Below, in pieces: positions 39,412-49,412 of a DNA stretch of 64,000 nt. The notes under the pieces were generated by a model. The model saw nothing but the letters and a program-made list of their open reading frames with translations, did no database searches and was not told the DNA's origin. Source of the DNA: Kocuria varians (lineage in GTDB: Bacteria > Actinomycetota > Actinomycetes > Actinomycetales > Micrococcaceae); contig NZ_BJNW01000014.1 in NCBI RefSeq assembly GCF_006539885.1, positions 19,758-83,757 on the forward strand. Reading direction: 5' to 3'. The stretch's first letter is position 1. The number at the start of each line of letters is the position of its first letter. Both the position numbers and the translations under genes were made by a program.

Positions 39412-41094
39412 TCACTCGTCCGCGGTGGCCTGGCACGTGAACTGCTCGGCGGTCTGGCCCTGGAGGTCGTCCGGGAGGCTGGAGTTCTGGTCCATCTTCT
39501 CGCCGCTGCGGAAGTCCTGCCCAACGGCCACCTCCACGCCCTGCACGTCGTAGGACGCGGTGAGCTGGCTCGAGGGGATGTTGAGCAGCTCGGCGACGTC
39601 GTCCGCCGCCAGTGCCCAGCTGGGGTTGTAGAAGATCTGCGTGGCCGCCAGCTGCGCCCCGGAGGACTCGGTCTTCGCCTGGTCGTACCCTGCCTTCTCG
39701 AGCACAGAGACGAGCTGGCTGTCCCGGCCGCCGGTCTCCGATCGGTTGCTCACGGCGATCGGCACGATCTTCGGGTCCAGGGCCGGTGCGGTGGAGCTGG
39801 GGCTCGCGCTCGGCGCGGCGGAGGGCGACGTCGCCGCAGCACCCGGGTGGGCCGCGCCGCCCGACGCACCGGACGAGGGCGTGGCGGACGCGGAGGCATC
39901 CTCGGGGTCCGTGACCGAGACGTCCTGGCGCAAGGTGGTGAAGAGCTTCTCCGCCTTGGCGTCGTCGAGCTGCAGCCGGTTCGGGTTCTCCGGGTACTCC
40001 TCCGTGGGAACGGTCACGAACGCGATCTTGCCCGGGTCGATGCCCTTGAGGGTCCCGGCGATGCCCACGAGCGTGGGGATGGAGGTCAGGCCCTCGTCCA
40101 CGTGCAGGTTCTGGGTCATTACCTCGGCGATGTGGTAGAGCTCCGGCAGGTTGGTGAGGGTGCCGTCCTTCTGGATCTTGCGGGTCAGGGAGGCGAGGAA
40201 CGACTGCTGCGAGCGGATACGGGACTCGTCCCCGCCGTTGCCGAACGCCGCGCGGGACCGCAGGAACGCCAGCGCCTGCTCGCCCTCCACGCTGGAGATC
40301 CCGGCGGGCAGCTTCAGCCCGGACTTGGGGTCGTCCACGGCGTTGTTGACGCAGACCTCCACGCCACCCACGGCGGAGGAGAGCTCCTTGACCGCGTTGA
40401 AGTCCGCGAGCATGAAGTGGTCGATGTTCACGCCGGTGAGCTTGTTGATGGCCGCCACGGTGCAGCCGGGACCGCCGCGCTCCACGGCGCTGTTGAGCAT
40501 GTCCTTCTGCGCCGGGTACACCTTGCCGCTCTTCGGATCGGTGCACTGCGGGATCTCGACCATGAGGTCGCGCGGGAAGGAGACCACGGAGACGGCATCG
40601 CGCTTCTCGGTCACGTGCACGAGCATCATGACGTCCGTGCGGCCCTCGGCGTCGTCCTCGCTGCCGTACTCCGAGTTGCCGGTGCCGCTGCGGGTGTCCG
40701 AGCCCATGACGAGGATGTCGAGCGGACCGTCGTCCACGGCGTCCGCACCGTCCGAGAGGTTCAGGGGGCTGGACTGCAGGTTGCCCGTGAGCCACAGCGC
40801 CGCGATCCCGCCGATGCCTATGGCCGCGATCAGCGCGAGCACCACGAGGATGACGGTGACCTTGCGGGCGGAGGCGCGGTGCTCGCGTGCCCGGTGGTGG
40901 CGCCCGGTCTGGGCGAGGTCGAAGGGCTCACCCTCCCGGTCGGTGCGGCGCGCGGGGTGCGCGGCCCAGGGGGCCTGGCTCTCCTGCGCGCGGCGTCCGC
41001 GACGGGGTATTGGGCTGCGATCCACCGGTGACGTCTCCTGGGGGTCTTCCTCGGGCTGGGGCGATCCGGGCGCGTACCGGGACCGCTTGGTCAC
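39412..41094 (-). CDS. LCP family protein with C-terminal LytR_C domain
   Basis: 560 aa. A charged cytoplasmic N-terminus (1-80), one transmembrane helix (about 80-102), the LCP phosphotransferase domain (about 120-330) with LVMGSDTRSG, VVSFPRDLMVEIP and the FLRSRAAFGNGGDESR segment, a Ser/Ala/Pro-rich linker (about 395-440), and a LytR_C domain to the end. It is likely to attach wall glycopolymers to peptidoglycan from outside the membrane. GTG start at 41094. Larger than the LCP protein at 2.1-3.2 kb, and not in a glycan gene cluster. It lies 37 bases downstream of era on the same strand. Confidence 0.93.
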   Translation of the reverse strand: MTKRSRYAPGSPQPEEDPQETSPVDRSPIPRRGRRAQESQAPWAAHPARRTDREGEPFDLAQTGRHHRAREHRASARKVTVILVVLALIAAIGIGGIAALWLTGNLQSSPLNLSDGADAVDDGPLDILVMGSDTRSGTGNSEYGSEDDAEGRTDVMMLVHVTEKRDAVSVVSFPRDLMVEIPQCTDPKSGKVYPAQKDMLNSAVERGGPGCTVAAINKLTGVNIDHFMLADFNAVKELSSAVGGVEVCVNNAVDDPKSGLKLPAGISSVEGEQALAFLRSRAAFGNGGDESRIRSQQSFLASLTRKIQKDGTLTNLPELYHIAEVMTQNLHVDEGLTSIPTLVGIAGTLKGIDPGKIAFVTVPTEEYPENPNRLQLDDAKAEKLFTTLRQDVSVTDPEDASASATPSSGASGGAAHPGAAATSPSAAPSASPSSTAPALDPKIVPIAVSNRSETGGRDSQLVSVLEKAGYDQAKTESSGAQLAATQIFYNPSWALAADDVAELLNIPSSQLTASYDVQGVEVAVGQDFRSGEKMDQNSSLPDDLQGQTAEQFTCQATADE

Positions 41095-41131
41095 GATACG
41101 CCCCGCGCCTCGGTGCTGGGTGTGGGGCGGC

Positions 41132-42205
41132 TCAGAATCCGAGCTTGGAGAGCTGCTTGGGATCGCGCTGCCACTCCTTGGCGACCTTCACGTGCAGGTC
41201 CAGGTAGATCCTGGTGCCCAGCAGCGACTCGATCTGCCCGCGGGCCTGCGTGCCGATCTCCCGCAGCCGCGCCCCGCGCTTGCCGATCACGATCGCCTTC
41301 TGCGACGAGCGCTCCACGTACACGCTCGCGTGGACGTCGAGCATGGGGTTGTCCGCGGGCCGGCCCTCACGCTCGGAGACCTCGTCCACAACCACGGCCA
41401 GGGAGTGCGGCAGCTCGTCGCGCACGCCCTCCAGCGCGGCCTCTCGGATCAGCTCGGCCATCATGGTGATCTCGGGCTCGTCCGTGAGGTCGCCCTCCGG
41501 GTACAGGGGCGGAGACTTGGGCATCAGGGACACCAGCAGCTGGGCCAGCTCCTCCATCTGGTAGCCGTCCGTGGCGCTCACGGGGATCACGTGCGCCCAG
41601 CCGGCGTCGGCCTCCTCGGCGCCGGACGTGGCGCCCGCGCCGCTCCCCCCGGCACCCCGGGAACCCTTGCCGCCCGACGACGCCGCCTCGCGCCGTCGGC
41701 GCCGCGCCTCACGGTGGGCGCGCTCCTCCCCCACGACCTCGCGGCCCAGCTCGCTCACGGCGATCAGCTGCTCCGCGAGCCGGTCCCCGGGGACGAGGTC
41801 CGCCTTGGTGACGATGGCGACCACGGGGGTGCGGCCCACGGCCGCCACGACCTGCTGCGCGATGAACTTGTCGCCGGGGCCGACCTTCTGGTCCGCGGGG
41901 ACGCAGAAGCCGATCACGTCCACCTGTCCGAGCGTCTCGGCCACGACGTCGTTCAGGCGCTGGCCCAGCAGCGTGCGCGGCCGGTGCAGACCCGGGGTGT
42001 CCACGAGGATCAGCTGACCGTCCTCGCGGTGCACGATGCCCCGGATGGTGTGCCGGGTGGTCTGCGGCCGGTTGGAGGTGATCGCGACCTTGCGGCCCAC
42101 GAGCGCGTTGGTGAGCGTGGACTTGCCCACGTTGGGGCGCCCCACGAACACGGCGAAACCGGCCCGGAAGTCCGGATCGTGCTCTGCGGTGAGATCCTGC
42201 GTCAT
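41132..42205 (-). CDS. era: GTPase Era
   Basis: 357 aa ribosome-assembly GTPase that binds 16S rRNA near its 3' end. G-motifs are GRPNVGKST (about residue 19), DTPG (about 66) and TKAD (about 132). The C-terminal KH domain has VIGKRGARLREIG (about 305). An insertion of about 38 residues (about 165-203), rich in Arg, then Ala, Ser and Gly, splits the G domain before the G5 element VSATDG and contains a GACGACGCCGC word; standard Era proteins are about 300 aa. ATG at 42205. Downstream of phoH and ybeY. Confidence 0.94.
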   Translation of the reverse strand: MTQDLTAEHDPDFRAGFAVFVGRPNVGKSTLTNALVGRKVAITSNRPQTTRHTIRGIVHREDGQLILVDTPGLHRPRTLLGQRLNDVVAETLGQVDVIGFCVPADQKVGPGDKFIAQQVVAAVGRTPVVAIVTKADLVPGDRLAEQLIAVSELGREVVGEERAHREARRRRREAASSGGKGSRGAGGSGAGATSGAEEADAGWAHVIPVSATDGYQMEELAQLLVSLMPKSPPLYPEGDLTDEPEITMMAELIREAALEGVRDELPHSLAVVVDEVSEREGRPADNPMLDVHASVYVERSSQKAIVIGKRGARLREIGTQARGQIESLLGTRIYLDLHVKVAKEWQRDPKQLSKLGF

Positions 42206-42317
42206 GCTGTGTCCTCGCTCGTACGGTGGGTCGGGGGATGTGCGGCACTCTGCCGGAGCAGCGCGCCGTGCGCCGGGCTTCCGTGCCGCGGGCGGTGGAT
42301 CACGCGCTGGTCTGCGC

Positions 42318-42824
42318 TCATGCCATGGTCTCCACGGGGGCGTCGCGGCCCAGGAACTCCTCGAGCAGGGCGCGCTGTGCGGTGAACATGCGGGTGCGCT
42401 CGTCCTCCTCCGCGTGGTCGTGGCCCAGCAGGTGGAGCAGCGAGTGGGCGGTGAGCAGGCAGAGCTCGTCCTGGGTGCTGTGTCCCGCGGCCTGCGCCTG
42501 GCGCTCGGCCACCGGCGGGCACAGCACGACGTCCCCCAGGACACCCAGGCTCGGCTCCTCGGCGGTGCCTTCGCGCAGCTCGTCCATGGGGAAGGACATC
42601 ACGTCCGTGGCGCCGGGGAGGCCCAGCCACTGCACGTGCAGCTCGGCCATCTGCTCCTCGTCCACCACGGCGATGGAGACCTCCGTGTCGGGGTGCAGGT
42701 GCCACCGGGTGAAGGCGAGCGCCACGAGTGCCTCGAGCTGCTCGGTGTCTACGGCGCGGTAGCACGCGGGAAGCTGCGCGAGCTCCCCGGCCGTGTCCCA
42801 CGGCAGGTCGAAGGACACGCTCAC
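42318..42824 (-). CDS. ybeY: endoribonuclease YbeY
   Basis: 168 aa zinc-dependent RNase for 16S rRNA maturation and ribosome quality control. The catalytic HGxxHLxGHDH-type motif appears as HSLLHLLGHDH (about residues 126-136), and TDVMSFPMDE is also conserved. GTG start at 42824, overlapping the phoH stop by 4 bases. In many actinobacteria a CorC/HlyC-like gene sits between ybeY and era; here only 112 non-coding bases remain. Confidence 0.95.
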   Translation of the reverse strand: MSVSFDLPWDTAGELAQLPACYRAVDTEQLEALVALAFTRWHLHPDTEVSIAVVDEEQMAELHVQWLGLPGATDVMSFPMDELREGTAEEPSLGVLGDVVLCPPVAERQAQAAGHSTQDELCLLTAHSLLHLLGHDHAEEDERTRMFTAQRALLEEFLGRDAPVETMA

Positions 42825-43939
42825 CGCGCATCCCCCTCCGGCATCCCCTGGTGCCCGGTGTCCCGGTGCTGGGCCGCCGCACGGCGGTCCTCCTTGCGGT
42901 GGGCGCGCTCCACACGGTGCCGGTTGGTGGTGTCGAACTGGTCGTAGGCGGCGACGATCTCCCCCACGAGTTCGTGGCGCACGACGTCTTCGGCCGTCAG
43001 CTCGCAGAAGGCGATGTCGTCGATCTTCCCCAGCACGTGCTGCACCTGGCGCAGCCCGGACTTCGTGGAACCGGGCAGGTCCACCTGGGTGACGTCACCC
43101 GTGACGACGATGCGCGAGCCGAAGCCGAGGCGGGTGAGGAACATCTTCATCTGCTCGGGCGTGGTGTTCTGCGCCTCGTCCAGGATCACGAAGGCGTCGT
43201 TGAGGGTGCGCCCGCGCATGTACGCGAGCGGGGCGACCTCGATGGTGCCGGCGTCCATGAGCCGCGGGATGGACTCGGGGTCCATCATGTCGTGCAGGGC
43301 GTCGTAGAGGGGGCGCAGGTAGGGGTCGATCTTGTCGTTGAGGGAACCCGGCAGGAAGCCCAGCCGCTCCCCCGCCTCCACCGCGGGACGCGTGAGGATG
43401 ATCCGGTTGACCTCCTTGGCCTGCAGGGCGCGCACCGCCTTGGCCATGGCCAGGTAGGTCTTGCCTGTGCCGGCGGGACCGATGCCGAAGACCACCGTGT
43501 GCTCGTCGATCGCGTCCACGTACGTCTTCTGGTTCACGGTCTTCGGGCGGATGGTGCGCCCGCGCGTGGAGAGGATGCTCGTGGACAGGGCGCTCGCCGG
43601 GCGCACCTGCTGTGACTCGCGCATCATGCGGGACACGCGCAGCACCGTGCGCTCGGTGATCTCCGTGCCCCGCAGGGCCATGGCCAGCAGCTCCTCGAGC
43701 AGCGACGCCGCGAGCCGTGTGTCGAGAACGGGGCCCTCCAGGGCGACGTCGAGGTCGCGCACGGTCATGCGCACCGCGGGGAACTCGCCTTCCAGGAGTC
43801 TCAGCGTGTGGTCGGACTGTCCCAGGCACCGCACGGCGGTGTCTCGGTCCGGCATGTGCACGGTCACACGGGTGCGTTCGCTGGGTGCAGTGGTCAGTGG
43901 TGCCATCCCCTCGGGTTGCTGCGCGGATTGGTGCGTCAT
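42821..43939 (-). CDS. PhoH-like ATPase
   Basis: 372 aa P-loop ATPase, often paired with YbeY and implicated in RNA metabolism. Walker A GPAGTGKT (about residue 152), Walker B FVILDEAQNTT (about 252), and sensor GDVTQVDLP (about 285). An N-terminal KH-like region (about 25-100) precedes the ATPase core. ATG at 43939; MAPLTT 11 codons later is an alternative. Overlaps ybeY by 4 bases, first gene of phoH-ybeY-era. Confidence 0.93.
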   Translation of the reverse strand: MTHQSAQQPEGMAPLTTAPSERTRVTVHMPDRDTAVRCLGQSDHTLRLLEGEFPAVRMTVRDLDVALEGPVLDTRLAASLLEELLAMALRGTEITERTVLRVSRMMRESQQVRPASALSTSILSTRGRTIRPKTVNQKTYVDAIDEHTVVFGIGPAGTGKTYLAMAKAVRALQAKEVNRIILTRPAVEAGERLGFLPGSLNDKIDPYLRPLYDALHDMMDPESIPRLMDAGTIEVAPLAYMRGRTLNDAFVILDEAQNTTPEQMKMFLTRLGFGSRIVVTGDVTQVDLPGSTKSGLRQVQHVLGKIDDIAFCELTAEDVVRHELVGEIVAAYDQFDTTNRHRVERAHRKEDRRAAAQHRDTGHQGMPEGDAR

Positions 43940-44234
43940 CGGGCACCAGCCTACCGGTCCGCTCCGTCACGCTCCGGTCCACAGCGCTTTTCCGCCCAGG
44001 GCACCTCCCTGTTCACGGGTTCGACCCCCGACGTGGGTTTCGATCCGGTAACGGTCTGCTCCGGGAGAGCCTGCGGGTTAGCGCGTGCCACTGCTCGTCG
44101 GTATGTTGTGGAGCCGATAAAATCTCCCGCGCCGTCGCCGTGACGGCCGCGTGGGAGTGGAGCACGGCGACGAGCACGAGGATCGCAGAGCAGCACGCAT
44201 CAGAGACGGAGCAGAGAGGGAGGGCGAGAGCCGC

Positions 44235-45164
44235 GTGAGACCGAGTCGACGGGTGCAGCGCCGTCGCTCCCTGCGCGCCACCGCCGCGGTGGTGGCGGTC
44301 TCCCTCGCCCTCGGCCTGGCGGCGTGCGGCACCGCCGCGGACCGCCCCGGCACCAACTCTGCCGCGGCACCGGGCATCGGCGCGGCACCCGGGAACACGG
44401 GCGAGGCCCTCGACGGCGTGGCCACCGAGCAGGCCCCCGTGTACTGGGTGGGCACCGGCGACCAGTCCGGCTACCTCTTCCGGGAGTTCGGCGACCCCGA
44501 GGACACGAGCACCGCAGACCCCGTGGCCCAGGCGGCCGCCATGGTCACGCAGTCCACGCCCGACGACCCCGACTACCGCACGCTGTGGTCTCCCGTGGGC
44601 ACCGTGGGGACCTCGGTCTCGCCGGACGGCACCATCACGGTGGATCTGCCCGCCGCCGCGTTCAGCACGCAGCTCTCGGAGAAGGACGCGCGCCTCGCGC
44701 TGCAGCAGATGGTCTACACCGTGTCGGCCGCGGCCGTCACCGCCGGACTGCTCGACGCCTCCACGGCCAAGGAGGTGCGCATCCTCGTGGACGGCCAGAG
44801 CGGCTTCAAGGCCTTCGGCTCCGTGGACCTGTCCCAGCCGCTCACCCGCGACTCGTCCCTGGCGGCGCCCGTGTGGCTCATCGACCCGCAGACCGACTCC
44901 AACCCGGGCAGTCCGCTGACCCTCTACCTGCGCGCGCTGCCCGTGGTGCACGACGTCCGCTGGGAGGTCCTGCAGGGCGACCGCACCGTGAAGAGCGGCA
45001 AGGTCCAGGCCGCGTCCCCCGGCACCGATCCCACCGTGGGCACCGAGCTGAGGACCACGCTGGAGCTCGATCCCGGCGACTACCGGATCAAGGTCACGGG
45101 CACCGACGACCACGGCACCGAGTTCTCGGACGACCACGTCATCACGGTCCAGCCCGCCGGCTGA
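44235..45164 (+). CDS. GerMN-domain lipoprotein
   Basis: 309 aa secreted lipoprotein: basic start, hydrophobic helix and lipobox LAAC (about residues 13-36). A GerMN domain (about 65-200) contains VSPDGTITVDLPAAAF and LALQQMVYTVSAA. An immunoglobulin-like Gmad2 domain (about 215-305) follows. GerMN proteins include sporulation GerM and actinobacterial envelope lipoproteins; this genus does not sporulate as far as known, so an envelope role is inferred. GTG at 44235 behind GGGAGGG. Convergent with rsmE. Confidence 0.82.
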   Translation: MRPSRRVQRRRSLRATAAVVAVSLALGLAACGTAADRPGTNSAAAPGIGAAPGNTGEALDGVATEQAPVYWVGTGDQSGYLFREFGDPEDTSTADPVAQAAAMVTQSTPDDPDYRTLWSPVGTVGTSVSPDGTITVDLPAAAFSTQLSEKDARLALQQMVYTVSAAAVTAGLLDASTAKEVRILVDGQSGFKAFGSVDLSQPLTRDSSLAAPVWLIDPQTDSNPGSPLTLYLRALPVVHDVRWEVLQGDRTVKSGKVQAASPGTDPTVGTELRTTLELDPGDYRIKVTGTDDHGTEFSDDHVITVQPAG

Positions 45165-45189
45165 GAGTCCCGCAGGAGGCCCACCGGAG

Positions 45190-45215
45190 GTGCGCGCGCG
45201 TACGGTGACGCGCAC
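45190..45215. terminator. possible hairpin between GerMN gene and rsmE
   Basis: GTGCGCG (45190-45196) pairs with CGCGCAC (45209-45215); it lies between two convergent genes. Only 7 bp. Confidence 0.3.
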
Positions 45216-45257
45216 GCGACGACGTCCTGACGGGCTGTGCCTCGTGTGTCCCGGCGT

Positions 45258-46013
45258 TCAGCCCCAGAGGCCCAGCACGGCCTGCAGTGCCGCCAGTGCG
45301 GCGGGACCGGCGGTCGAGGAGCGCATCACGGTGTCTCCCAGGCGCAGAGTCTGCGCACCGGCCTCGGTCAGCGTGCGCGTCTCGTCCTCGCCGATGCCGC
45401 CCTCGGGACCGACGATCACGGCGATCCGGGGATGCTCCGCCCAGGCGGCCGTGTCCGAGGCCGCCCACGTGGTGGTGGCGGTCTCGTGGAGGAGCAGCCA
45501 GAGGGTGTCCGTCTCCGCGGCGACGAGCCGGGCGAGGCGTGAGGTGTCCACCCAGTCCTCACGGTGCGGCCAGTGGGCCCGGCGCGACTGCTTGGCGGCC
45601 GTGGTGAGCGTGGAGTCCCACTTGGCCATGGTCTTCTCCGCGCGCTCGCCGCGCAGGCGGACGATGCTGCGGTCCGCCTGCCACGGGATCACGCGGTCCA
45701 CACCCAGCTCGGTGGCGGTCTCCGCGGCCTGGAGGTCTCGGTCCCCCTTGGCGAGGGCCTGCACGAGCGTGAACCGTGGCGTGCGCGGTTCCTCGTGGCG
45801 GATGTCCGCCACGGTGACGCTCATGCGGTCCTTCTCCCCGGAGGTGAAGGTGCAGCTCGCGCGGGTGCCGTGGCCGTCCACGAGGTCCAGGGGTTCACCC
45901 GTCCGCAGGCGCCGGACGGTCACGGCGTGCTTGGCCTCGGGACCGTGCACGTCGAGCACCTCACCGGGGTGGAGCCCGGTGAGGTGCGGCGCGTGGAAGA
46001 CGGGGTTCGTCAC
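45258..46013 (-). CDS. rsmE: 16S rRNA (uracil-1498-N3)-methyltransferase
   Basis: 251 aa SPOUT-class enzyme using S-adenosylmethionine to methylate U1498 of 16S rRNA. An N-terminal PUA-like domain ([19 protein letters not shown]) precedes the knotted SPOUT domain with [13 protein letters not shown] (about residue 196) and [16 protein letters not shown] (about 222-237). GTG start at 46013, overlapping the dnaJ stop by 4 bases. Third gene of hrcA-dnaJ-rsmE. Confidence 0.94.
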   Translation of the reverse strand: MTNPVFHAPHLTGLHPGEVLDVHGPEAKHAVTVRRLRTGEPLDLVDGHGTRASCTFTSGEKDRMSVTVADIRHEEPRTPRFTLVQALAKGDRDLQAAETATELGVDRVIPWQADRSIVRLRGERAEKTMAKWDSTLTTAAKQSRRAHWPHREDWVDTSRLARLVAAETDTLWLLLHETATTTWAASDTAAWAEHPRIAVIVGPEGGIGEDETRTLTEAGAQTLRLGDTVMRSSTAGPAALAALQAVLGLWG

Positions 46014-47152
46014 AGGTCGTTGAACCGGTCCCGCAGGCGGGAGAAGAAGCCGCCGGAGGGAGAGGTCCCCACGGTGGTGCCGTCGTGGGCCTGCTCGTCG
46101 CGCAGCTCGGCCAGGCGCTCGAGCAGCTCCTTCTGCTCCCCGGTGAGGTCGCGCGGGGTCTCCACCTCGAAGTGCACCTGGAGGTCGCCGCGGCCCTTGC
46201 CGCGCAGGTGGGTGACGCCGAGGTCGTCGAGCGTGATGGTCGCCCCGGACTGGGTGCCGGGGCTGACGTCCACGCTGCGGGTGCCGTCGAAGGTCTCCAG
46301 CGTGACCGTGGTGCCCAGGGCGGCGGCGGTCATGGGGATGCGCAGGCGGGCGTGGAGGTCGTCGCCCTCGCGCACGAACGTGGGGTCCGGGTCCACCTTG
46401 AGCTCCACGAAGAGGTCCCCGTTGGGTCCCCCGGCGGTGCCGGCCTCGCCCTGTCCACCCAGGCGGATGCGGTTGCCGGACTGGATGCCCGCGGGGATCT
46501 TCACGGTGAGGGGGCGGCGGTCGCGGACGCGGCCCTCGCCGTAGCACTCGTGGCACGGGTGCTCGATCACGGTGCCGAAGCCGTTGCACTGGGAGCACGG
46601 CGCCTGGGTGGTGACCATGCCCAGGATCGACTGGCGCTGGTACTGCATGTGCCCGGAGCCCTTGCACATGCTGCACGTGGTGGGGCTCGTGCCGGGCTGG
46701 CAGCACGTGCCCTCGCATGTGGGACACGTGACCGCGGTGTCCACGGTGATGTCCTTCTCCACGCCGAACACGGCGTCCTTCAGCGAGATCCGCACGTTGA
46801 TCAGCGCGTCCTGGCCCTGGCGGGTGCGGGACTGCGGTCCGCGCTGCCCACCGGCGCCGGCGCCCTGGAAGAAGGTCTCGAAGATGTCGGAGAAGCCGAA
46901 GCCGCTGCCGGGGAAGCCCCCGCCGAAGCCGGTATCCGTGCCGTTCTCGTTGCCGGTGGCGTCGTACACGCGCCGCTTCTCGGGGTCGGAGAGGACGTCG
47001 TTGGCGTGGGAGACGCGCTTGAACTCCTCGGCCGCCTCCGGGGACGGGTTCACGTCCGGGTGCAGCTTCCTGGCCTTCTTGCGGTAGGCGCGCCTGATCT
47101 CTTCGGCGCTGGCGTCACGGCTCACGCCGAGGGTTTCGTAGTGGTCGCTCAC
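46010..47152 (-). CDS. dnaJ: chaperone DnaJ (type I)
   Basis: 380 aa co-chaperone stimulating DnaK. The J domain (1-70) holds the HPD motif in KLHPDVNP; a Gly/Phe-rich stretch follows; four zinc-finger repeats (about 135-205) are [24 protein letters not shown] and CHECYGEG, the first being slightly divergent; then the C-terminal peptide-binding domains. Encoded just after hrcA, so this copy is the HrcA/CIRCE-controlled DnaJ rather than the dnaK-grpE-dnaJ copy of other loci. Confidence 0.95.
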   Translation of the reverse strand: MSDHYETLGVSRDASAEEIRRAYRKKARKLHPDVNPSPEAAEEFKRVSHANDVLSDPEKRRVYDATGNENGTDTGFGGGFPGSGFGFSDIFETFFQGAGAGGQRGPQSRTRQGQDALINVRISLKDAVFGVEKDITVDTAVTCPTCEGTCCQPGTSPTTCSMCKGSGHMQYQRQSILGMVTTQAPCSQCNGFGTVIEHPCHECYGEGRVRDRRPLTVKIPAGIQSGNRIRLGGQGEAGTAGGPNGDLFVELKVDPDPTFVREGDDLHARLRIPMTAAALGTTVTLETFDGTRSVDVSPGTQSGATITLDDLGVTHLRGKGRGDLQVHFEVETPRDLTGEQKELLERLAELRDEQAHDGTTVGTSPSGGFFSRLRDRFNDL

Positions 47153-47217
47153 GATGCTGTCGCTTCTGCTTTCGTCTCTGGGTCGGTGGTCTGTGCCGGG
47201 GCGGCGCCGTGGGGCGC

Positions 47218-48240
47218 TCAGTCCCCGAGGTTCTTGGAGAGGTATCGGGCCACGGCCCTCACGGAGGCCATGGTGGTGGGGTAGTCCATGCGTGTGGGGC
47301 CCACGACCCCCACCTTGGAGGCGTCCCGTGGACCGTAGCCGGTGGCGACGACGGCCGCCTCCGCGAGCGGGTCGTCGAACTCCTCGGAGCCGATCCGCAC
47401 GGCAACGCCGCGTTCGTCCTGCTGCATCTCCGACAACAACCGCAGCATGGTCACTTGTTCCTCGAGCGCCTCGAGCACCGGGGAGATGCTCTGCGGGAAG
47501 TCCCCGCTGAAGCGCGCGAGGTTCGCGGTGTCCGCCATCACGAGCCGGTGGTCGTCGGACGCGGCGGCCAGCGCGGTCAGCGCCTCGGCGACGGCCCGCC
47601 CCGCCCCGCGGAGCGGCTCCGGCAGTGCGGCCGGGAGGTCGACGACGGCGCCCGGCACGGTCTCGAGCGGACGGCCCAGCACGCGCGCGAGCACCGCCGC
47701 GCGCAGCTCCAGCACGCCCGCCTCGTCCACAGGTTCCCCCAGCACGAGGGTGCGCTGCACCACCCGTCCGCTCGACGGGATCAGCACCACGAGCAGGGCG
47801 TCCCCCTGAACGGCCGCGAGCTCCACGTGACGGACGGTGTCACCGGTGCGCACGGGGTACTGGATCACCGCGACCTGGTGCGTCAGCTGCGCCAGCAGGC
47901 GCACGGTGCGCTCCATGACGTCGTCGAGGTCGTGCGCGCCGTCAAGGAAGACCTGCACCGCCCGTCGCTGAGCGGGGGTGAGCGGCTGCAGCGCCGCGAT
48001 CTGGTCCACGAACACGCGGTAGCCGCGGTCCGTGGGGATCCGCCCCGAGCTCGTGTGGGGTGCGGCGATCAGCCCGTCCTCCTCCAGCGCCGCCATGTCG
48101 TTGCGCACGGTGGCCGAGGAGACGGGCAGACGGTGGCGTTCCACGAGCGCCTTGGACCCCACGGGCTCGCGGGAGTGGACGTAGTCCTCCACGATGGTCC
48201 GCAGGATCTGCGCCCTGCGCGGATGCTCGATGTCTCTCAC
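47218..48240 (-). CDS. hrcA: heat-inducible transcription repressor HrcA
   Basis: 340 aa repressor of class I heat-shock genes, binding CIRCE as a dimer with help from GroEL. The N-terminal winged helix (1-75) has [31 protein letters not shown] in pieces; the GAF-like and dimerisation parts follow. GTG start at 48240; the Shine-Dalgarno (GGGAG) is unusually close. A CIRCE element about 85 bases upstream implies autoregulation of hrcA-dnaJ-rsmE. Confidence 0.95.
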   Translation of the reverse strand: MRDIEHPRRAQILRTIVEDYVHSREPVGSKALVERHRLPVSSATVRNDMAALEEDGLIAAPHTSSGRIPTDRGYRVFVDQIAALQPLTPAQRRAVQVFLDGAHDLDDVMERTVRLLAQLTHQVAVIQYPVRTGDTVRHVELAAVQGDALLVVLIPSSGRVVQRTLVLGEPVDEAGVLELRAAVLARVLGRPLETVPGAVVDLPAALPEPLRGAGRAVAEALTALAAASDDHRLVMADTANLARFSGDFPQSISPVLEALEEQVTMLRLLSEMQQDERGVAVRIGSEEFDDPLAEAAVVATGYGPRDASKVGVVGPTRMDYPTTMASVRAVARYLSKNLGD

Positions 48241-48324
48241 CTCCCGGTCCCGGCGGGATGGCGGTGCGCCACCCCGTGCCTCACGTCACGAGTGCGGATG
48301 GGCCCTCACGGGCCGCGAATAATG

Positions 48325-48351
48325 TTGGCACTCGAAACATCACAGTGCTAA
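48325..48351. promoter_or_regulatory. CIRCE element (HrcA operator)
   Basis: On the minus strand TTAGCACTG-N9-GAGTGCCAA, one mismatch in each 9-base arm from the consensus TTAGCACTC-N9-GAGTGCTAA. It lies in the hrcA promoter region and upstream of the divergent DUF3097 gene. Confidence 0.9.
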
Positions 48352-48469
48352 TCAGGGAAGTCTATTGCCCGTGGTCCCGGCCGGGCCTTTGATACGCTCG
48401 CGGCTGATTCGTCCGACCCAATGCTCTGCCCGCCCGGGCACCGCCTCCGAACCTACCCATGGAGACCCC

Positions 48470-49342
48470 GTGAACGCACCCGGTTGGAGCTGGGGCCCGC
48501 AGGACCTCGGCAGCCCCGAGGTCTCCCGCCGCTCCCCCGCGGCCCGCGAGGTCCCCGTGGCACCCGACATGGTCCTGGAGGACGTCGAGACCGGCTGGGT
48601 GGGCGCCGTCGTCAGCGTGGAGGTGGTGGGCGGCATGCGCGTCGTGGGCCTGGAGGACCGCCACGGCCGCGTCAAGGCCTTCCCCCTGGGCCCCGGTTTC
48701 CTGCTCGACGGCGAACCGGTGCGTCTCACCTCGCCCGCACCGCGCGCAGCACCCGCCGGACCGCGCATCACCCGCTCGGGCTCCGTGGCCGTGGAGAACC
48801 TGCGCGCCTCGGTGGCCAAGGAGTCCCGCGTGTGGGTCGAGGGCTACCACGACGCCGAGCTCGTCGCCAAGGTCTGGGGGCACGACCTCGCCGTGGAGGG
48901 CATCGTCGTGGAACCCCTGCACGGCATCGACGACCTCCCGGCCGCCATCGCCGACTTCCAACCCGGGCCGCAGCGCCGCCTGGGCATCCTCGTGGACCAC
49001 CTCGTGACGGGGTCCAAGGAGTCCCGGATCGCCGAGCAGGCGCTCGCGGTGCCCGGTGCCCGCGGCAACGTGCTGATCCTGGGCCATCCCTACGTGGACA
49101 TCTGGCAGGCCGTGAAGCCCTCCGCGCTGGGCATTGCGGCGTGGCCGGAGATCCCGCGCGGGGTGGACTGGAAGACCGGCATGGCCAAGGCGCTCGGGCT
49201 GCCCCACCGCACCCCGCAGGACGTGGGCCGGGCCTGGCAGGCCATCCTCTCCCGCGTGGACAGCTACTCGGACCTCGAACCCGCGCTGCTCGGGCGGGTC
49301 GAGGAGCTCATCGACTTCCTGACCGCCCCGGGCGCCGACTGA
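48470..49342 (+). CDS. DUF3097 family protein
   Basis: 290 aa actinobacteria-specific protein of unknown function. Conserved-looking segments are LEDVETGWVGAVV (about 36), SRVWVEGYHDAELVAKVWG (about 118), which resembles a TOPRIM-like strand-Glu motif, and GHPYVDIWQAVKP (about 205). GTG at 48470 has GGAG 6 bases upstream. Divergent from hrcA; the CIRCE site in between could touch its expression. Confidence 0.88.
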   Translation: MNAPGWSWGPQDLGSPEVSRRSPAAREVPVAPDMVLEDVETGWVGAVVSVEVVGGMRVVGLEDRHGRVKAFPLGPGFLLDGEPVRLTSPAPRAAPAGPRITRSGSVAVENLRASVAKESRVWVEGYHDAELVAKVWGHDLAVEGIVVEPLHGIDDLPAAIADFQPGPQRRLGILVDHLVTGSKESRIAEQALAVPGARGNVLILGHPYVDIWQAVKPSALGIAAWPEIPRGVDWKTGMAKALGLPHRTPQDVGRAWQAILSRVDSYSDLEPALLGRVEELIDFLTAPGAD

Positions 49343-49412
49343 CCTGATTCGGCATGTCCGGAGTCACAGGGGCAATCCGCTCCGGGACGGGTCCGTTCCC
49401 AGGAAAGCACCG

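Noticed and set aside
48470..49342. DUF3097 protein as a TOPRIM nuclease
   Set aside because: VEGYHDAELV resembles the TOPRIM strand-Glu motif, but I could not place a convincing DxD partner by eye, so it stays a family-of-unknown-function call.
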